64,000 bases of DNA from Pedobacter africanus (GCF_900176535.1 NZ_FWXT01000001.1:2976001-3040000); one strand, 5' to 3'; shown: positions 45,114 to 55,552, counted from the stretch's first letter. Made by a program: numbers and translations. The notes: generated by a model from the sequence alone, not told the origin.

Positions 45114-46076
45114 ATGAAGAAAATTTACACCCTGATTCTGGCAGTTTCATCACTTGCCGCAACCGCTCAAAATACTTTTCCTACATCAGGAAATGCGGGT
45201 ATTGGAATTTTAAATCCAACGGAAAAACTGGATGTCCGTGGAAATATCTATTGGGATGGTTTTAATTCCGGAAATCCAAGAGCGGTGAAAATAGGGTACA
45301 GTGGTGGGAATTACGGGGGTATCGGGTATAATCTCGACTTTACTACTTCCACGGGCGTATTTAACAGGCCGCTGAATGACTATAGCTCTTATTTAGAACT
45401 CTGGAACGGGGGCTTTAGGTTTTTCGGAACAAATAATTTTGGCAGCGCTTCCAATATTGGTTTAGGCAGTGGCAGCCAGGACCTATCCCTGCGGGCTATC
45501 ATCAGCCGGGAAGGCAATATGGGAGTAGGAACAGATAACCCTTTACAGAAATTCGTGGTCTCTAATAGTGGGACCGATGGATTTGAAGTCTATGTTAACC
45601 ATCCTGGTATAATTGGTCTTCAGGCTTACAACAGGACTGCGCTCAATTATTCAAAAATGCAATTCGATGCCAGCCAGTTTGCCTTCAATAACGGCAACGT
45701 TGGTATTGGCACAACAGATCCAAAAGGCTATAAACTTGCTGTAGCCGGAAACATGATTGCCGAGTCTGTAAAAGTCAGTTTGCAGGGCACCTGGCCAGAC
45801 TACGTCTTTGCAAAAGACTACGAGCTTCCAACCCTTCAGGAAACAGAAAAACACATTAAAGACAAAGGCCATTTGCCGGGCATTCCTTCTGCCGCCGAAG
45901 TAAAAGCCAATGGGCTTGATTTAGGGGAAATGAATGCTAAGCTATTGCAGAAGATAGAGGAGCTGACGCTGCATTTGATAGAGAAGGATAAAGAACTCTC
46001 CTTAGAAAAACAAGCCAGGAAAGATCAGGAGAAAAGACTTCAAAAACTAGAATCAATAGTTCTTAATAATAAATAG
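45114..46076 (+). CDS. Secreted stalk protein, first gene of operon B
   Basis: 320 residues from the ATG at 45114, the start of the same 19-residue signal peptide as in operon A; an upstream in-frame ATG at 45036 lies in the conserved leader and is less likely. Stalk units include NAGIGILNPTEKLDVRGNIY, NMGVGTDNPLQKF and NVGIGTTDPKGYKLAV. The shared C-terminal module follows (WPDYVF, ETEKHIKDKGHLPGI, LGEMNAKLLQKIEELTLHLI) with a coiled coil rich in Lys and Glu. It precedes the next stalk gene by one base after its stop. Confidence 0.75.
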   Translation: MKKIYTLILAVSSLAATAQNTFPTSGNAGIGILNPTEKLDVRGNIYWDGFNSGNPRAVKIGYSGGNYGGIGYNLDFTTSTGVFNRPLNDYSSYLELWNGGFRFFGTNNFGSASNIGLGSGSQDLSLRAIISREGNMGVGTDNPLQKFVVSNSGTDGFEVYVNHPGIIGLQAYNRTALNYSKMQFDASQFAFNNGNVGIGTTDPKGYKLAVAGNMIAESVKVSLQGTWPDYVFAKDYELPTLQETEKHIKDKGHLPGIPSAAEVKANGLDLGEMNAKLLQKIEELTLHLIEKDKELSLEKQARKDQEKRLQKLESIVLNNK

Positions 46077-46077
46077 C

Positions 46078-47313
46078 ATGAAAAAATTTATACTATTCTC
46101 AAGTTTGGTTTGCGCTTGTTTTTCAGCGGATGCCCAAACCCTACAAGCGGTAACGGATAATGGAGCATCGACAAGCAATACTTTAAATTCCTCCAATCCT
46201 AATGGCTTTCAGGTAACAGGCACTTCAGGTAATCCCGCTTATATGGTTATCGATCAAACTGCCAATTCAGGGGGTAAACGATGGAGATTCGGGCACACTG
46301 GAGCGGCCTCCGGCTTTAGTAGCTTTGATATTCTCAATATAACAGACGGAATTGCACCTCTGTCGTTAGCACCAAACGGTAATGTTGGAGTTGGGACGAC
46401 TAATCCTCAGAATAAACTGCACATTCATCAAAATGTTCCGGATCAAGCAGGTTTGATCGTTCAGGGAAATACTATAAATACAGACTTCGCTAAGCACTAT
46501 GTGGCAATTACCTTGGATGGTGATTATGGTAATGGCACAGGTAATTATTCTCAGATAAGGAGTTATAGCAACTTATACAGTAGCTGGGGAAGCCAATTGG
46601 CTTTTTTCACAACCACTTTGGGTGTTGTAAACACACTTGAAGAGCGGATGAGGATAGATGATAAAGGGAATGTTGGCATAGGAGTCCAGGACCCAGCAAG
46701 TAGAAAACTGAAAGTTTTGACCTCGAATCCTGTTAATGATGTTGGGGCAGAAATAGAAATAGCGAGAAGTTCTGGAACCAACTACGGAATCATCGGAAAA
46801 GCCATTGGTTCAGGTGCGGATTATAATGTTGGTATGTTTACCAGTGCAAATGGCGGAACTTCAAATTTTGGCCTTCGAATTTATAACGTGCCAAGTGGAG
46901 CAAATAACTACACAGTTTATAGTGATTCCCCAGCCCAGGCTTATTTTGAAGGCAACATGGGTATAGGGACAACGAATCCTGACGGCTATAAACTAGCCGT
47001 AAAAGGCAAAGTCCGTGCGCACGAAATCAAAGTAGAAACTGGCAACTGGCCAGATTATGTTTTTGCAAAAGACTACCAGCTTCCAACCCTTCAGGAAACA
47101 GAAAAACACATTAAAGACAAAGGCCATTTACCGGGTATTCCTTCTGCCGCAGAAGTAAAAGCCAATGGGGTTGATCTGGGTGAAATGAATGCGAAGCTGT
47201 TGCAGAAGATTGAAGAGCTGACGCTGCATTTGATAGAGCAGAATAAAAAGTTTGAAGCTAAAATATCAGCCCAGCAGCAGGAAATAGACCTTCTAAAACA
47301 AAAAAATAAATAA
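46078..47313 (+). CDS. Secreted stalk protein, second gene of operon B
   Basis: 411 residues with a signal peptide (MKKFILFSSLVCACFSADAQ). A long beta-rich region carries four spaced units (NVGVGTTNPQNKLHI, NVGIGVQDPASRKLKV, NMGIGTTNPDGYKLAV among them). The shared C-terminal module and the same coiled-coil tail as the 34583 gene (FEAKISAQQQEIDLLK) end the protein. The sequence before the module is unlike that of the other stalk proteins. One base separates it from both neighbours. Confidence 0.75.
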   Translation: MKKFILFSSLVCACFSADAQTLQAVTDNGASTSNTLNSSNPNGFQVTGTSGNPAYMVIDQTANSGGKRWRFGHTGAASGFSSFDILNITDGIAPLSLAPNGNVGVGTTNPQNKLHIHQNVPDQAGLIVQGNTINTDFAKHYVAITLDGDYGNGTGNYSQIRSYSNLYSSWGSQLAFFTTTLGVVNTLEERMRIDDKGNVGIGVQDPASRKLKVLTSNPVNDVGAEIEIARSSGTNYGIIGKAIGSGADYNVGMFTSANGGTSNFGLRIYNVPSGANNYTVYSDSPAQAYFEGNMGIGTTNPDGYKLAVKGKVRAHEIKVETGNWPDYVFAKDYQLPTLQETEKHIKDKGHLPGIPSAAEVKANGVDLGEMNAKLLQKIEELTLHLIEQNKKFEAKISAQQQEIDLLKQKNK

Positions 47314-47314
47314 T

Positions 47315-48283
47315 ATGAGAAGATGGTATTTAAGCATTGCTGTCGTGATTTATTCTACATATGCATCTGCTCAGCAAACCAATGTGTTCCCGAATGACGG
47401 AAATGTAGGAATCGGATTTACAAATCCTTCAGCAAAATTTACTGTCATTGGAGGAGGCTTGGCTACCTCAAATGCAGGATTATCAATTTCATCATATTTA
47501 AACTATGGCAGACTTACATCAGGTACAGTAAATTCAATTCACAATTTCCTTGATCAGGAAAGCTTAGAACTTAGCTCAGGATCATCACAAAAAACAGGTA
47601 TTGCTATTGAAGGCTTAACGAGCTCATTTGGCTCTGCCATAAGGATGTTTACAGGGAACTATGAGAGATTTCGGATAAACTCTAATGGTGACGTGGGCGT
47701 TGGCACTTCCACTCTTGATAATTCACAGGGTTGGAATAGGGTATTTCAGGTAAACGGACCAAACAATGCTAAATTATTGGTTACTGAAAGTACTGGTGTT
47801 AAAATAGGGATATATAGTCATTCAGGTTATAACGGAAAAATTGGAACGGAAAGTAACCACAACCTCACTTTTACAGCAGGCTATTGGAATGATGTGATGA
47901 CTTTAACTACTGCCGGAAATGTAGGAATAGGTACAACTTCACCCGATTCAAAACTTGCGGTAAATGGAAATATTCGAGCAAGGGAGATCAAAGTAGAGAA
48001 TTCAAACTGGCCGGATTATGTTTTTGCAAAAGACTACGAGCTCCCAGCACTTCAGGAAACAGAAAAACACATTAAAGACAAAGGCCATTTGCCGGGCATT
48101 CCTTCTGCCGCGGAAGTAAAAGCCAATGGTATTGATTTAGGGGAGATGAATGCGAAGCTGCTACAGAAAATAGAGGAACTGACGCTGCATTTGATAGAGA
48201 TGAAGAAGGATAGTAATGATGAAAGAGAAAAAAATAAAGCTCAGCAAAAAGAGATCGAATATTTAAAATCTAAATTAAAATAA
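47315..48283 (+). CDS. Secreted stalk protein, third gene of operon B
   Basis: 322 residues with a signal peptide ending TYASAQ. Units NVGIGFTNPSAKFTV, DVGVGTSTLDNSQGW and NVGIGTTSPDSKLAV lead to the shared module (VENSNWPDYVFAKDYELPAL, KHIKDKGHLPGIPSAAEV, LGEMNAKLLQKIEELTLHLI) and a charged coiled coil. It is one base from the next gene, which encodes the YD-repeat partner, so stalk proteins and Rhs proteins are made from one transcript. Confidence 0.75.
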   Translation: MRRWYLSIAVVIYSTYASAQQTNVFPNDGNVGIGFTNPSAKFTVIGGGLATSNAGLSISSYLNYGRLTSGTVNSIHNFLDQESLELSSGSSQKTGIAIEGLTSSFGSAIRMFTGNYERFRINSNGDVGVGTSTLDNSQGWNRVFQVNGPNNAKLLVTESTGVKIGIYSHSGYNGKIGTESNHNLTFTAGYWNDVMTLTTAGNVGIGTTSPDSKLAVNGNIRAREIKVENSNWPDYVFAKDYELPALQETEKHIKDKGHLPGIPSAAEVKANGIDLGEMNAKLLQKIEELTLHLIEMKKDSNDEREKNKAQQKEIEYLKSKLK

Positions 48284-48284
48284 G

Positions 48285-51200
48285 ATGAGAAAATTATATC
48301 TGATATTACTAGGTTTTACGCTGCCGTATTTACTGTATGCTCAAGCACAAGAGGTGAGAATACCGGTTGTTAAACCCGTTTCGCCTTCTGCAGCAGGAAT
48401 ATTCAAAACCTTAGAACGGCCAATTGGTTCTTATACCGGAACGGTGCCTGTAAACTTTCCGTTATTTAAAATTACTAGCGGGTCACTCGAAACTTCAATA
48501 GCCCTTGATTATAATAACACTGGTGGTATAAGAGTTGAAGAGATAGCAACAAACGTTGGTTTGGGCTTTAATTTATCAGCAGGTGGCAGAATTACCAGGA
48601 TACAAAAAGGGGGTATTTCAGATGATGAACCCGGGATTGGTTATTTAGCAAATAGTGTTAAGCCTTCTCAAATCCAAATGAACAATTCAAGCCATTTAAT
48701 AGGCATACAGAGAAAAAGTATAGACCTCGATCCAGATATTTTTATGTACAATTTTAATGGTGAGTCTGGAAAATTTTTCTTTAATGAATCTGGTCAGCCA
48801 ATTATGATGCAGGAGTCTAAAGTTAAAGTGCAGTATTTTACAGATGCCGGAGGAATTAAATCGTGGATATTACATGATCGCGATGGTAATAAGTACCATT
48901 TTACGCTTAAAGAATATACTACTTCCAGCTATCAAAACTATGGTGGTGGTAATACTCCTTTATCATCTAGTTATGCCTCGTCCTGGTTGCTGACAGAAAT
49001 AAAAGATATTAATAATCAAAATTCAATCACATTCTCATATCAACAAAGTACATCTGGTTTTTTTGCGCATTCTGGAGGAAATAGAAAAGTTCAGGCAATT
49101 AACTATTCGGAATGCGATCCAGACTATTTCGATGAAAGGGTTTCAGTTTATACGGAAACTTCTGAATATATCCTGTCAAAAATAATGGGTAGTTCTGGGC
49201 ATGTTAGCTTTAGCTCATCTAATAATAGGTTAGACCTAAATGGAGGATCAAAGTTGACAGATTTGACCTTATATGATCACAACAACATCAGGCTTAAGAA
49301 ATGCCATTTTAATTATGATTATTTTGTGAGTGGTAGTGACGCCTTTGGAACTCCCAGCAATAACCCTAATTATTATAGGCTGAAATTAAAAAGCTTTTCT
49401 GAATTTGGAGAGAATAACACAGATAGCCTGAATTATTCTTTTACGTATAATGAGCAGGAACACCTTCCTCAAAGACTGTCTTATGCAGTTGATTACTGGG
49501 GTTTTTACAATGGACAAGTTTACAATCCAAGCCCACTTCCAAATATATCATCGACTTACTATGGACAAACTGTTCATTTAACTAGTTTTTCAAATAAAGA
49601 GGTTGTGCAAGGCTACCCGGAAGCAGGTATTTTAACTAAAATTACCTACCCCACAGGTGGCTCAAGGGAGTTTTTATACGAAGGTAATACTGCTTTACTG
49701 ACATTGGATAGCCAAATAGCACCATCCCCATATTCTATAGTTGGTCAGGAAATTAGCCGAACGGATTTTAGTAATGTATCTTTTCCCGGACCCTGTCTGA
49801 AACAGACGTTCAATATAAACAGCACTAATGGTTTTTCTGTCTTTAGTTATGTGTTATTTCAGGGAAATCTATGTGGAGATTACAGTATTAGAATTTACGC
49901 AATCTCGTCTATGGATGATGAATGGGGAGGGGCTTTGTTGTATACCTATGAAAACGAACAAAGCTGGAGCCAAACCTTAAACAATGGGATGTATAGATTG
50001 GAAGTCTACAAATCCGGGCCTGGTTGCAATTTTTCTAATCTGCAATTAAATTGGGATGAATCAATTTTTGTGCATGAGAACGTTACCACGCCTTACGGAT
50101 CATTTACTAAAACAAACAGACCAGTAGGAGGGGTGAGGGTTAAAGAAATAAGGGATTATGATCCTGTCTCTGCAAAGACATTTTCTACCAAATACCTGTA
50201 TAAACTTTATTCTACAGACTCAACATTAACCAGTGGTCTGCTTAACACGCCTGTAAGGGTTATGAACGAGTTTAATACTGTTTGCAGTGCTTGTCGGTAT
50301 ATGATGTTATATACTTCAAGCTGCTATCCGTTAGCTAGTGAGGGTGGATCATTTGTCGTGTATCCAGAAGTAAGAACCATAGAAGAAGGCAATGGTTGGA
50401 CCGACAGATTCTATACTTATTCTCCGGATGATTTAGGATCAGAATTTGAATATCCGATCCCCCCACTTTCTACAGAACCAGCAAAATTAAGGGGGAAATT
50501 ACTGTCGGAAAAGACCTATACCAATGGTGGGAATTTGTTAAATGAAAACTCTTTTTTTTATGAACCAATATTTTTGCCTGGCCCAGGCTATAGTGCAAGT
50601 GGAGCAGTAGCTAAGTTATTTTATGTAAGATTGATTGACTCGCAGGTTCCATGTATGGAATATGGAAATTCTCCAACAGCGGGACCAAGTTCTGGTAAGA
50701 TAAGATACCACGATTTATCCGGCATAATTTATGGCCTGGCTGGGAAGTCCGAAAAGAAATACTATTCAAATGGAAGTTATGTGGAGACTAAAACTTCGTA
50801 CGCTTATGATACGGATGGCATTGGGCATCCAATTATCAAACAGATGCTAACAACAGGTGACGGTAAAACAAGGGAAACTAATTATCGTTATTCTTTCAAT
50901 AACTTATCAGATTTTAAATTTGGACTAACAAGTGAAGAACAGACATTTAAAAGCGTTTTACTTGATTCAAATTATCTGCAGCCACTTGAGATAACGTACG
51001 CTGTAACTTATCCCAATGCTTCACCAATATTTCAAGGAGGCTCAAAGTACAGTTTTAACCGGTTTAATGGTGTAGAGTTAAATATTGGAAATGTAAAAGA
51101 GTATACATCCAATACAGATTATAAGGAAACTGTTTTTTCAGCTTATCAGAATGGACGCTTATTGGAGAAATATACTGCGGGTGGCCCTAAAGAGGTTTAC

Positions 51201-51530
51201 TTGTGGGGTTATAATGACCAATATCCGGTTGCTAAAGTTACGGGACGTGATTACAATACATTGACTGGTTGGTTCTCTTCGTCAGTTCTTAATAATCCGG
51301 CAAGTGATGGGCAATTGCAAACACACTTGGCGGCACTAAGAAATAATTTGTCTAGTGAGCTAGGTCAGGTTGAAACTTATTCCTATAAGCCGGTGGTGGG
51401 GATGACCAGCCAGACCGATGCAAAAGGTACTACCACCTATTACGAATACGACAATTTCCAGCGGTTAAAATACATTAAAGACCAGCAAGGGAATATCATC
51501 AAGAGTTACGATTACCATTACAAACCATAA
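48285..51530 (+). CDS. Secreted SpvB/YD-repeat Rhs partner protein, operon B
   Basis: 1081 residues with a signal peptide (MRKLYLILLGFTLPYLLYAQ). Conserved opening VVKPVSPSAAGIFKTLERPI and VEEIATNVGLGFNLSAGGRI; YD units near the C-terminus (YYEYDNFQRLKYIKDQQGNI), ending SYDYHYKP. It is a diverged paralogue of 36586-40035, with the two ends conserved and the middle different. It precedes the toxin-bearing Rhs gene by 11 bases, as in operon A, so each Rhs protein has its own partner. Confidence 0.8.
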   Translation: MRKLYLILLGFTLPYLLYAQAQEVRIPVVKPVSPSAAGIFKTLERPIGSYTGTVPVNFPLFKITSGSLETSIALDYNNTGGIRVEEIATNVGLGFNLSAGGRITRIQKGGISDDEPGIGYLANSVKPSQIQMNNSSHLIGIQRKSIDLDPDIFMYNFNGESGKFFFNESGQPIMMQESKVKVQYFTDAGGIKSWILHDRDGNKYHFTLKEYTTSSYQNYGGGNTPLSSSYASSWLLTEIKDINNQNSITFSYQQSTSGFFAHSGGNRKVQAINYSECDPDYFDERVSVYTETSEYILSKIMGSSGHVSFSSSNNRLDLNGGSKLTDLTLYDHNNIRLKKCHFNYDYFVSGSDAFGTPSNNPNYYRLKLKSFSEFGENNTDSLNYSFTYNEQEHLPQRLSYAVDYWGFYNGQVYNPSPLPNISSTYYGQTVHLTSFSNKEVVQGYPEAGILTKITYPTGGSREFLYEGNTALLTLDSQIAPSPYSIVGQEISRTDFSNVSFPGPCLKQTFNINSTNGFSVFSYVLFQGNLCGDYSIRIYAISSMDDEWGGALLYTYENEQSWSQTLNNGMYRLEVYKSGPGCNFSNLQLNWDESIFVHENVTTPYGSFTKTNRPVGGVRVKEIRDYDPVSAKTFSTKYLYKLYSTDSTLTSGLLNTPVRVMNEFNTVCSACRYMMLYTSSCYPLASEGGSFVVYPEVRTIEEGNGWTDRFYTYSPDDLGSEFEYPIPPLSTEPAKLRGKLLSEKTYTNGGNLLNENSFFYEPIFLPGPGYSASGAVAKLFYVRLIDSQVPCMEYGNSPTAGPSSGKIRYHDLSGIIYGLAGKSEKKYYSNGSYVETKTSYAYDTDGIGHPIIKQMLTTGDGKTRETNYRYSFNNLSDFKFGLTSEEQTFKSVLLDSNYLQPLEITYAVTYPNASPIFQGGSKYSFNRFNGVELNIGNVKEYTSNTDYKETVFSAYQNGRLLEKYTAGGPKEVYLWGYNDQYPVAKVTGRDYNTLTGWFSSSVLNNPASDGQLQTHLAALRNNLSSELGQVETYSYKPVVGMTSQTDAKGTTTYYEYDNFQRLKYIKDQQGNIIKSYDYHYKP

Positions 51531-51541
51531 CGCTTTGTACC

Positions 51542-54500
51542 ATGAAATTACATCTGAATTTAGCGCCTGAAAAGGCATGGAAATATATCGCTGTTTGTTT
51601 GCTGGCAGGATTTACCAGTGCAAATGCGCAGCAGGCAAATCCTGTCTACAGCGTTTACAATAATGAAACGGAGATCAAGGGTATACAGAGTGTAACCTTA
51701 ACCAATGGCTTTCATATCCCTGCAGGTAAAACGGTAAGGATCTTTACCGGTGCCAGCTTTAAGGAATGTGTACCATTTTTAAGTAGCCTGAGTGCTGATC
51801 AGAATTATGTGAGTACCCGGATCTTTAAAATGCCTAAGGTTAATGCGGCAAATATCGACAGTGCCAGAAGCACCTGCGAGGTAAACCAGACTGTTCAATA
51901 CTTTGATGGCCTGGGCAGGCCATTGCAAACTGTAACCACACAAGGCAGCCCAAATTTTAAGGATGTGGTACAGCCTGTGGCTTATGATGCCTTTGGCAGG
52001 GAGCAGTTTAAGTATTTGCCTTATGTTGCAACAGCCGGAAGCAATGGCGCTTTTAAAACCGGTGCGGTAGCTGCACAGACGGCCTTTTATACCAGTCCTT
52101 CGGCTGGGGTAACTGCAATCAACGGCGCATTTTCAGAAACCCGTTTTGAGGCCTCGCCTTTAAACCGGGTGCTGGAACAGGGCGCACCGGGAACCAGCTG
52201 GCAGCTTTCAGGGGGGCATACCCAACGCATGGCTTATGAGACCAATGTTTTAAATGAGGTGAAACTCTGGAATGTAACTTCCAACGGGGCAACAAGCAGT
52301 GGGGCATATCTGCCAGGTACTTTGTACAAAATGGTTACCAAAGATGAGAACTGGACAAGTGGTGACGGCAAATCGGGTACTGTTGAAGAGTTTAAGGACC
52401 TGGATGGAAGGGTAGTGCTGAAAAGAACCTATAATACCGGTGAAGTAGCCCATTCTACTTATTATGTATATGATGATCTAAGTAACCTAAGGTATGTATT
52501 GCCTCCGGCAGTGTCCGTAAGTACATTTTCAGAAGCCGATCCGGTTTTCAGCCAGTTCATTTATGGTTACCATTACGATGGCCGCAAGCGGGTAATTGAA
52601 AAGAAAATCCCTGGTAAGGGCTGGGAAGAGATGGTGTACAACAAGCTTGATCAGCTGGTGTTGAGCCGTGACGCTGAACAGCGAAACAGCGGCAAATGGC
52701 TGTTTACCAAGTATGATGCTTTGGGGAGGGTAGTGGTGACTGGTTTGCATTCCAATGCTGCTGAAAGAAGTACTTTGCAACCCCTTGTGGATGCACAAGG
52801 CACATTATGGGAGAACAGGGATAATGGCAATAGCAATAGCACAGGTTCGGGCTACACGAATCTAACTTTACCAAATACAGGCATTGAAACTTACTTAACC
52901 ATCAATTATTACGATGATTATGATTTTCATGGCAACAGTTTCCCCCCACCTAATGGGACAACCCAAATGCCTGCAGCAAGAACAAAAGGACTGCAGACCG
53001 GTAGTTTTGTATACCAGTTGGGCAGCAGCACTACCCGTTACCTGAGTGTAAATTACTATGATGAAGAAGGAAGAATAATCCGCACTGCAGCAGATAACCA
53101 TTTGGGTGGTAAAGATTATGTAGACAATACCTGGAACTTTGCCGGAGAACTGACAGCCAGTACCAGAAGCCACACCGGTGCTTCTGGGCCGGCTACTACC
53201 ATTGCTACCCGTTATGATTACGACCACATGGGTAGAAAACTGGCCACGATGCAATCCATCAACGGACAACCGGAAGTGGTGCTGAGCAAAATGGCTTATA
53301 ATGAAATTGGGCAATTGCTGAAAAAAGAACTGCACAGCAAGGACAATGGAGGCAGCTTTCTGCAAAGGACAGACTACGTATATAACGAAAGGGGCTGGCT
53401 GAACAACACCACCTCAGACCAGTTTAGCATGAGGCTGAAATATGATGTGGGAACCTTTCCTCAGTACAATGGGAACATTGCCCATCAGGAATGGGGAGCA
53501 GGTATCAGTTACCCAAATGTTTACACTTACGATTATGATAAGCTGAACCGTTTGAAAAGCGGTGTAAGTACCGGTGTCGTGATGAGCGAATACCTGACTT
53601 ATGATGTAATGGGCAACATAGCATCAATGAACAGGGATGGTGCTGGTTTAAGTGTTTACGATTACGTGGGTAATGGCAATAAGCTAAACAGAATTAGTGG
53701 CCCTCTTGCAACAGGTGATTATATCTATGATCTGAATGGTAATGCCACAACTGATGGAAGGAAAGGGGTAACAATAGGTTATAACATCCTGAACCTGCCA
53801 TCAACCGTGAGTAAGCCCGGAGTATTGAGCATGAGTTATGTTTATGATGCCACAGGAGCCAAACTGAAAAAAGTAAGTAACATGGAAGCCACCTCAGATT
53901 ATGTGGATGGCATCCAGTATACCGGAGGAGTGATTGATTTCATCATGACCGAGGAAGGCAAAGCCAGGAACAATGGCGGTACTTATGTTTACGAGTATAA
54001 CCTGACGGATCATTTGGGTAATGTAAGGTATACTTTCAATCAGCATCCTAGTACTTTTGCATTGCAACCGCTTCAGGCCGATAACTATTATCCATTCGGA
54101 AAACAGAGGGTTGCAAGTGCTGGAGTAAATAAATATCTTTACAATGGCAAGGAGTTGCAAAATGAGCTGGGACAGCTTGATTATGGAGCGAGGTTTTATG
54201 ATCCGGAGATCGGAAGATGGAATGTAGTAGATCCGTTGGCGGAGAAGTTTTTATCCGTTAACCCCTACAATTATACAGATAACAACCCTGTAAACAATAT
54301 CGATCCAGATGGTATGGAAACATATTATGGCCAGGATGCCCAAGATATGTTTCGCCAAATGCAGAGCAGAGCGTCTTCTCAACAGAATGATCCTGAAGAT
54401 CCGAGGAAGAAGGGTAGAAATGCAGTAAATACACCTGGTTCTATAATTCGAAAAAATTCTGTAAGCCATGTGCCAGAAGGGGATATAAAGACAAACCAAT

Positions 54501-54946
54501 TCTTAGAGGAATATCTGAGCTTTCTCGATTATACTCCAGTAGGCAGATTTGCTTCCATGATTAGGGATGTAACCTCGGAAAACACAGAAGATGCAATGAC
54601 CGCGTCATTAAGTGCACAAAGTTATATTGCAGGAAGAAAACTGTCTTCACCTGTCGCTAAAGAGGAAATATCCTTAAAAAAGACATTCGAAGAGCAAGTA
54701 GATGGCTTAGTAAAGTTAAATAAAGGGAAGAATTCTGTTACCATTAGAACAGAAAAAGGGGCAACTCATTTTGATTTGAAAGGGGCGCCACATAAAGGAA
54801 CTCCTACCCCACACGTTCAGCATAGTTATAAAAATGTAAACCCAAAGACTGGTCAGACTTTTCTTAATAAGGATAGAGGGCCAGCAACACCAATAACCCA
54901 GCAACAAATAAGGTTAATTAGAAAATTTCTAGAAAAACAAAAATAG
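51542..54946 (+). CDS. Secreted DUF6443-Rhs protein with a different toxin tip
   Basis: 1134 residues, closely similar to the operon A Rhs protein up to about residue 925 (signal peptide, DUF6443, YD repeats, core with DPEIGRWNVVDPLAEK and NNPVNNIDPDGM). The C-terminal 209 residues are unrelated to the operon A tip. The last 70 (HFDLKGAPHKGTPTPHVQHS, then NPKTGQTFLNKDRGPATPIT and QQQIRLIRKFLEK) resemble, from memory, the short toxin domain called polymorphic toxin type 24, a predicted RNase. That naming is tentative. The cognate immunity gene probably starts four bases later. Confidence 0.8.
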   Translation: MKLHLNLAPEKAWKYIAVCLLAGFTSANAQQANPVYSVYNNETEIKGIQSVTLTNGFHIPAGKTVRIFTGASFKECVPFLSSLSADQNYVSTRIFKMPKVNAANIDSARSTCEVNQTVQYFDGLGRPLQTVTTQGSPNFKDVVQPVAYDAFGREQFKYLPYVATAGSNGAFKTGAVAAQTAFYTSPSAGVTAINGAFSETRFEASPLNRVLEQGAPGTSWQLSGGHTQRMAYETNVLNEVKLWNVTSNGATSSGAYLPGTLYKMVTKDENWTSGDGKSGTVEEFKDLDGRVVLKRTYNTGEVAHSTYYVYDDLSNLRYVLPPAVSVSTFSEADPVFSQFIYGYHYDGRKRVIEKKIPGKGWEEMVYNKLDQLVLSRDAEQRNSGKWLFTKYDALGRVVVTGLHSNAAERSTLQPLVDAQGTLWENRDNGNSNSTGSGYTNLTLPNTGIETYLTINYYDDYDFHGNSFPPPNGTTQMPAARTKGLQTGSFVYQLGSSTTRYLSVNYYDEEGRIIRTAADNHLGGKDYVDNTWNFAGELTASTRSHTGASGPATTIATRYDYDHMGRKLATMQSINGQPEVVLSKMAYNEIGQLLKKELHSKDNGGSFLQRTDYVYNERGWLNNTTSDQFSMRLKYDVGTFPQYNGNIAHQEWGAGISYPNVYTYDYDKLNRLKSGVSTGVVMSEYLTYDVMGNIASMNRDGAGLSVYDYVGNGNKLNRISGPLATGDYIYDLNGNATTDGRKGVTIGYNILNLPSTVSKPGVLSMSYVYDATGAKLKKVSNMEATSDYVDGIQYTGGVIDFIMTEEGKARNNGGTYVYEYNLTDHLGNVRYTFNQHPSTFALQPLQADNYYPFGKQRVASAGVNKYLYNGKELQNELGQLDYGARFYDPEIGRWNVVDPLAEKFLSVNPYNYTDNNPVNNIDPDGMETYYGQDAQDMFRQMQSRASSQQNDPEDPRKKGRNAVNTPGSIIRKNSVSHVPEGDIKTNQFLEEYLSFLDYTPVGRFASMIRDVTSENTEDAMTASLSAQSYIAGRKLSSPVAKEEISLKKTFEEQVDGLVKLNKGKNSVTIRTEKGATHFDLKGAPHKGTPTPHVQHSYKNVNPKTGQTFLNKDRGPATPITQQQIRLIRKFLEKQK

Positions 54947-54950
54947 TAGT

Positions 54951-55373
54951 ATGAAGAGAAGCATGAAGCCCGAGAAATACATTTGGAGTGAAAAAGACTT
55001 TCCTGATTTAGGATGGCATGATAATAGAATTCGCGCTATGTTTTTTGACCATAAAGATCATGTGTTTAGCCTTTCCATTGATTATATCTATAAATGGGAA
55101 GAGAATTTTAAAGGTTATTGGGTAACTCCAGCGATGCAATCTTTTTATGATGTTTCATATTTGGAGATGAATCTATCTTTTGGAATAATGGCTGACTTGA
55201 TCATCGAAGATATATTCAGAGGTAAGGAGAGGAGTACCCCAAATGGCTTAATGACGGAATATGAATATACTGTAAATACAAATGTTGGTACGATTATTTT
55301 CTTTTCTACAGGATTTGAATTGGAACTAAAACAAGACCCGGAGTTTTCTGAAAGTCAGGATTTCGAACTTTGA
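54951..55373 (+). CDS. Candidate immunity protein of operon B
   Basis: 140 residues, four bases after the toxin stop; an ATG at 54963 is an alternative start. No signal peptide. The motif LGWHDNRIRAMFFD and the aromatic LSIDYIYKWEENFKGYWVTP recall a known group of small immunity-like proteins, mainly beta. It is acidic, as expected for a partner of a basic toxin tip. Assignment rests on position and general character. Confidence 0.65.
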   Translation: MKRSMKPEKYIWSEKDFPDLGWHDNRIRAMFFDHKDHVFSLSIDYIYKWEENFKGYWVTPAMQSFYDVSYLEMNLSFGIMADLIIEDIFRGKERSTPNGLMTEYEYTVNTNVGTIIFFSTGFELELKQDPEFSESQDFEL

Positions 55374-55420
55374 CAACTTTCTTAGCTGTTGTGAGCCTGC
55401 GGCTCGTACCTTAGAAGAAC

Positions 55421-55454
55421 AAAAAGCCCAGCAAATTAAATTTGTTGGGCTTTT
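55421..55454 (+). terminator. Terminator ending operon B
   Basis: Stem aaaagcccagcaaa / tttgttgggctttt with a short loop and flanking A- and T-runs, 48 bases after the immunity gene stop. Confidence 0.75.
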
Positions 55455-55552
55455 GTTATTTATAAGCCAGCCTGGTTTTCTGGTAATGTTTTAGAGTTGA
55501 AGGATAACAGGCCGATACTAAGACTATCTCCAACCTCAGATAGAGGCTTAGG

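Larger units (their letters stand above)
44463..45171 (+). repeat. Operon-leader repeat, copy 2
   Basis: Direct repeat of 33931-34640: terminator, hairpin (aagggcaa-actgg-ttgccctt, 44618-44638), XRE gene, leader with the small palindrome (one mismatch) at 44992-45008, and signal-peptide codons. Differences are scattered single bases plus small changes between terminator and hairpin. Confidence 0.85.

Noticed and set aside
52895..53365. Minus-strand frame of 156 codons inside the second Rhs gene
   Set aside because: Antisense to conserved YD repeats, composition typical of reverse reading; the same kind of shadow occurs in the first Rhs gene.
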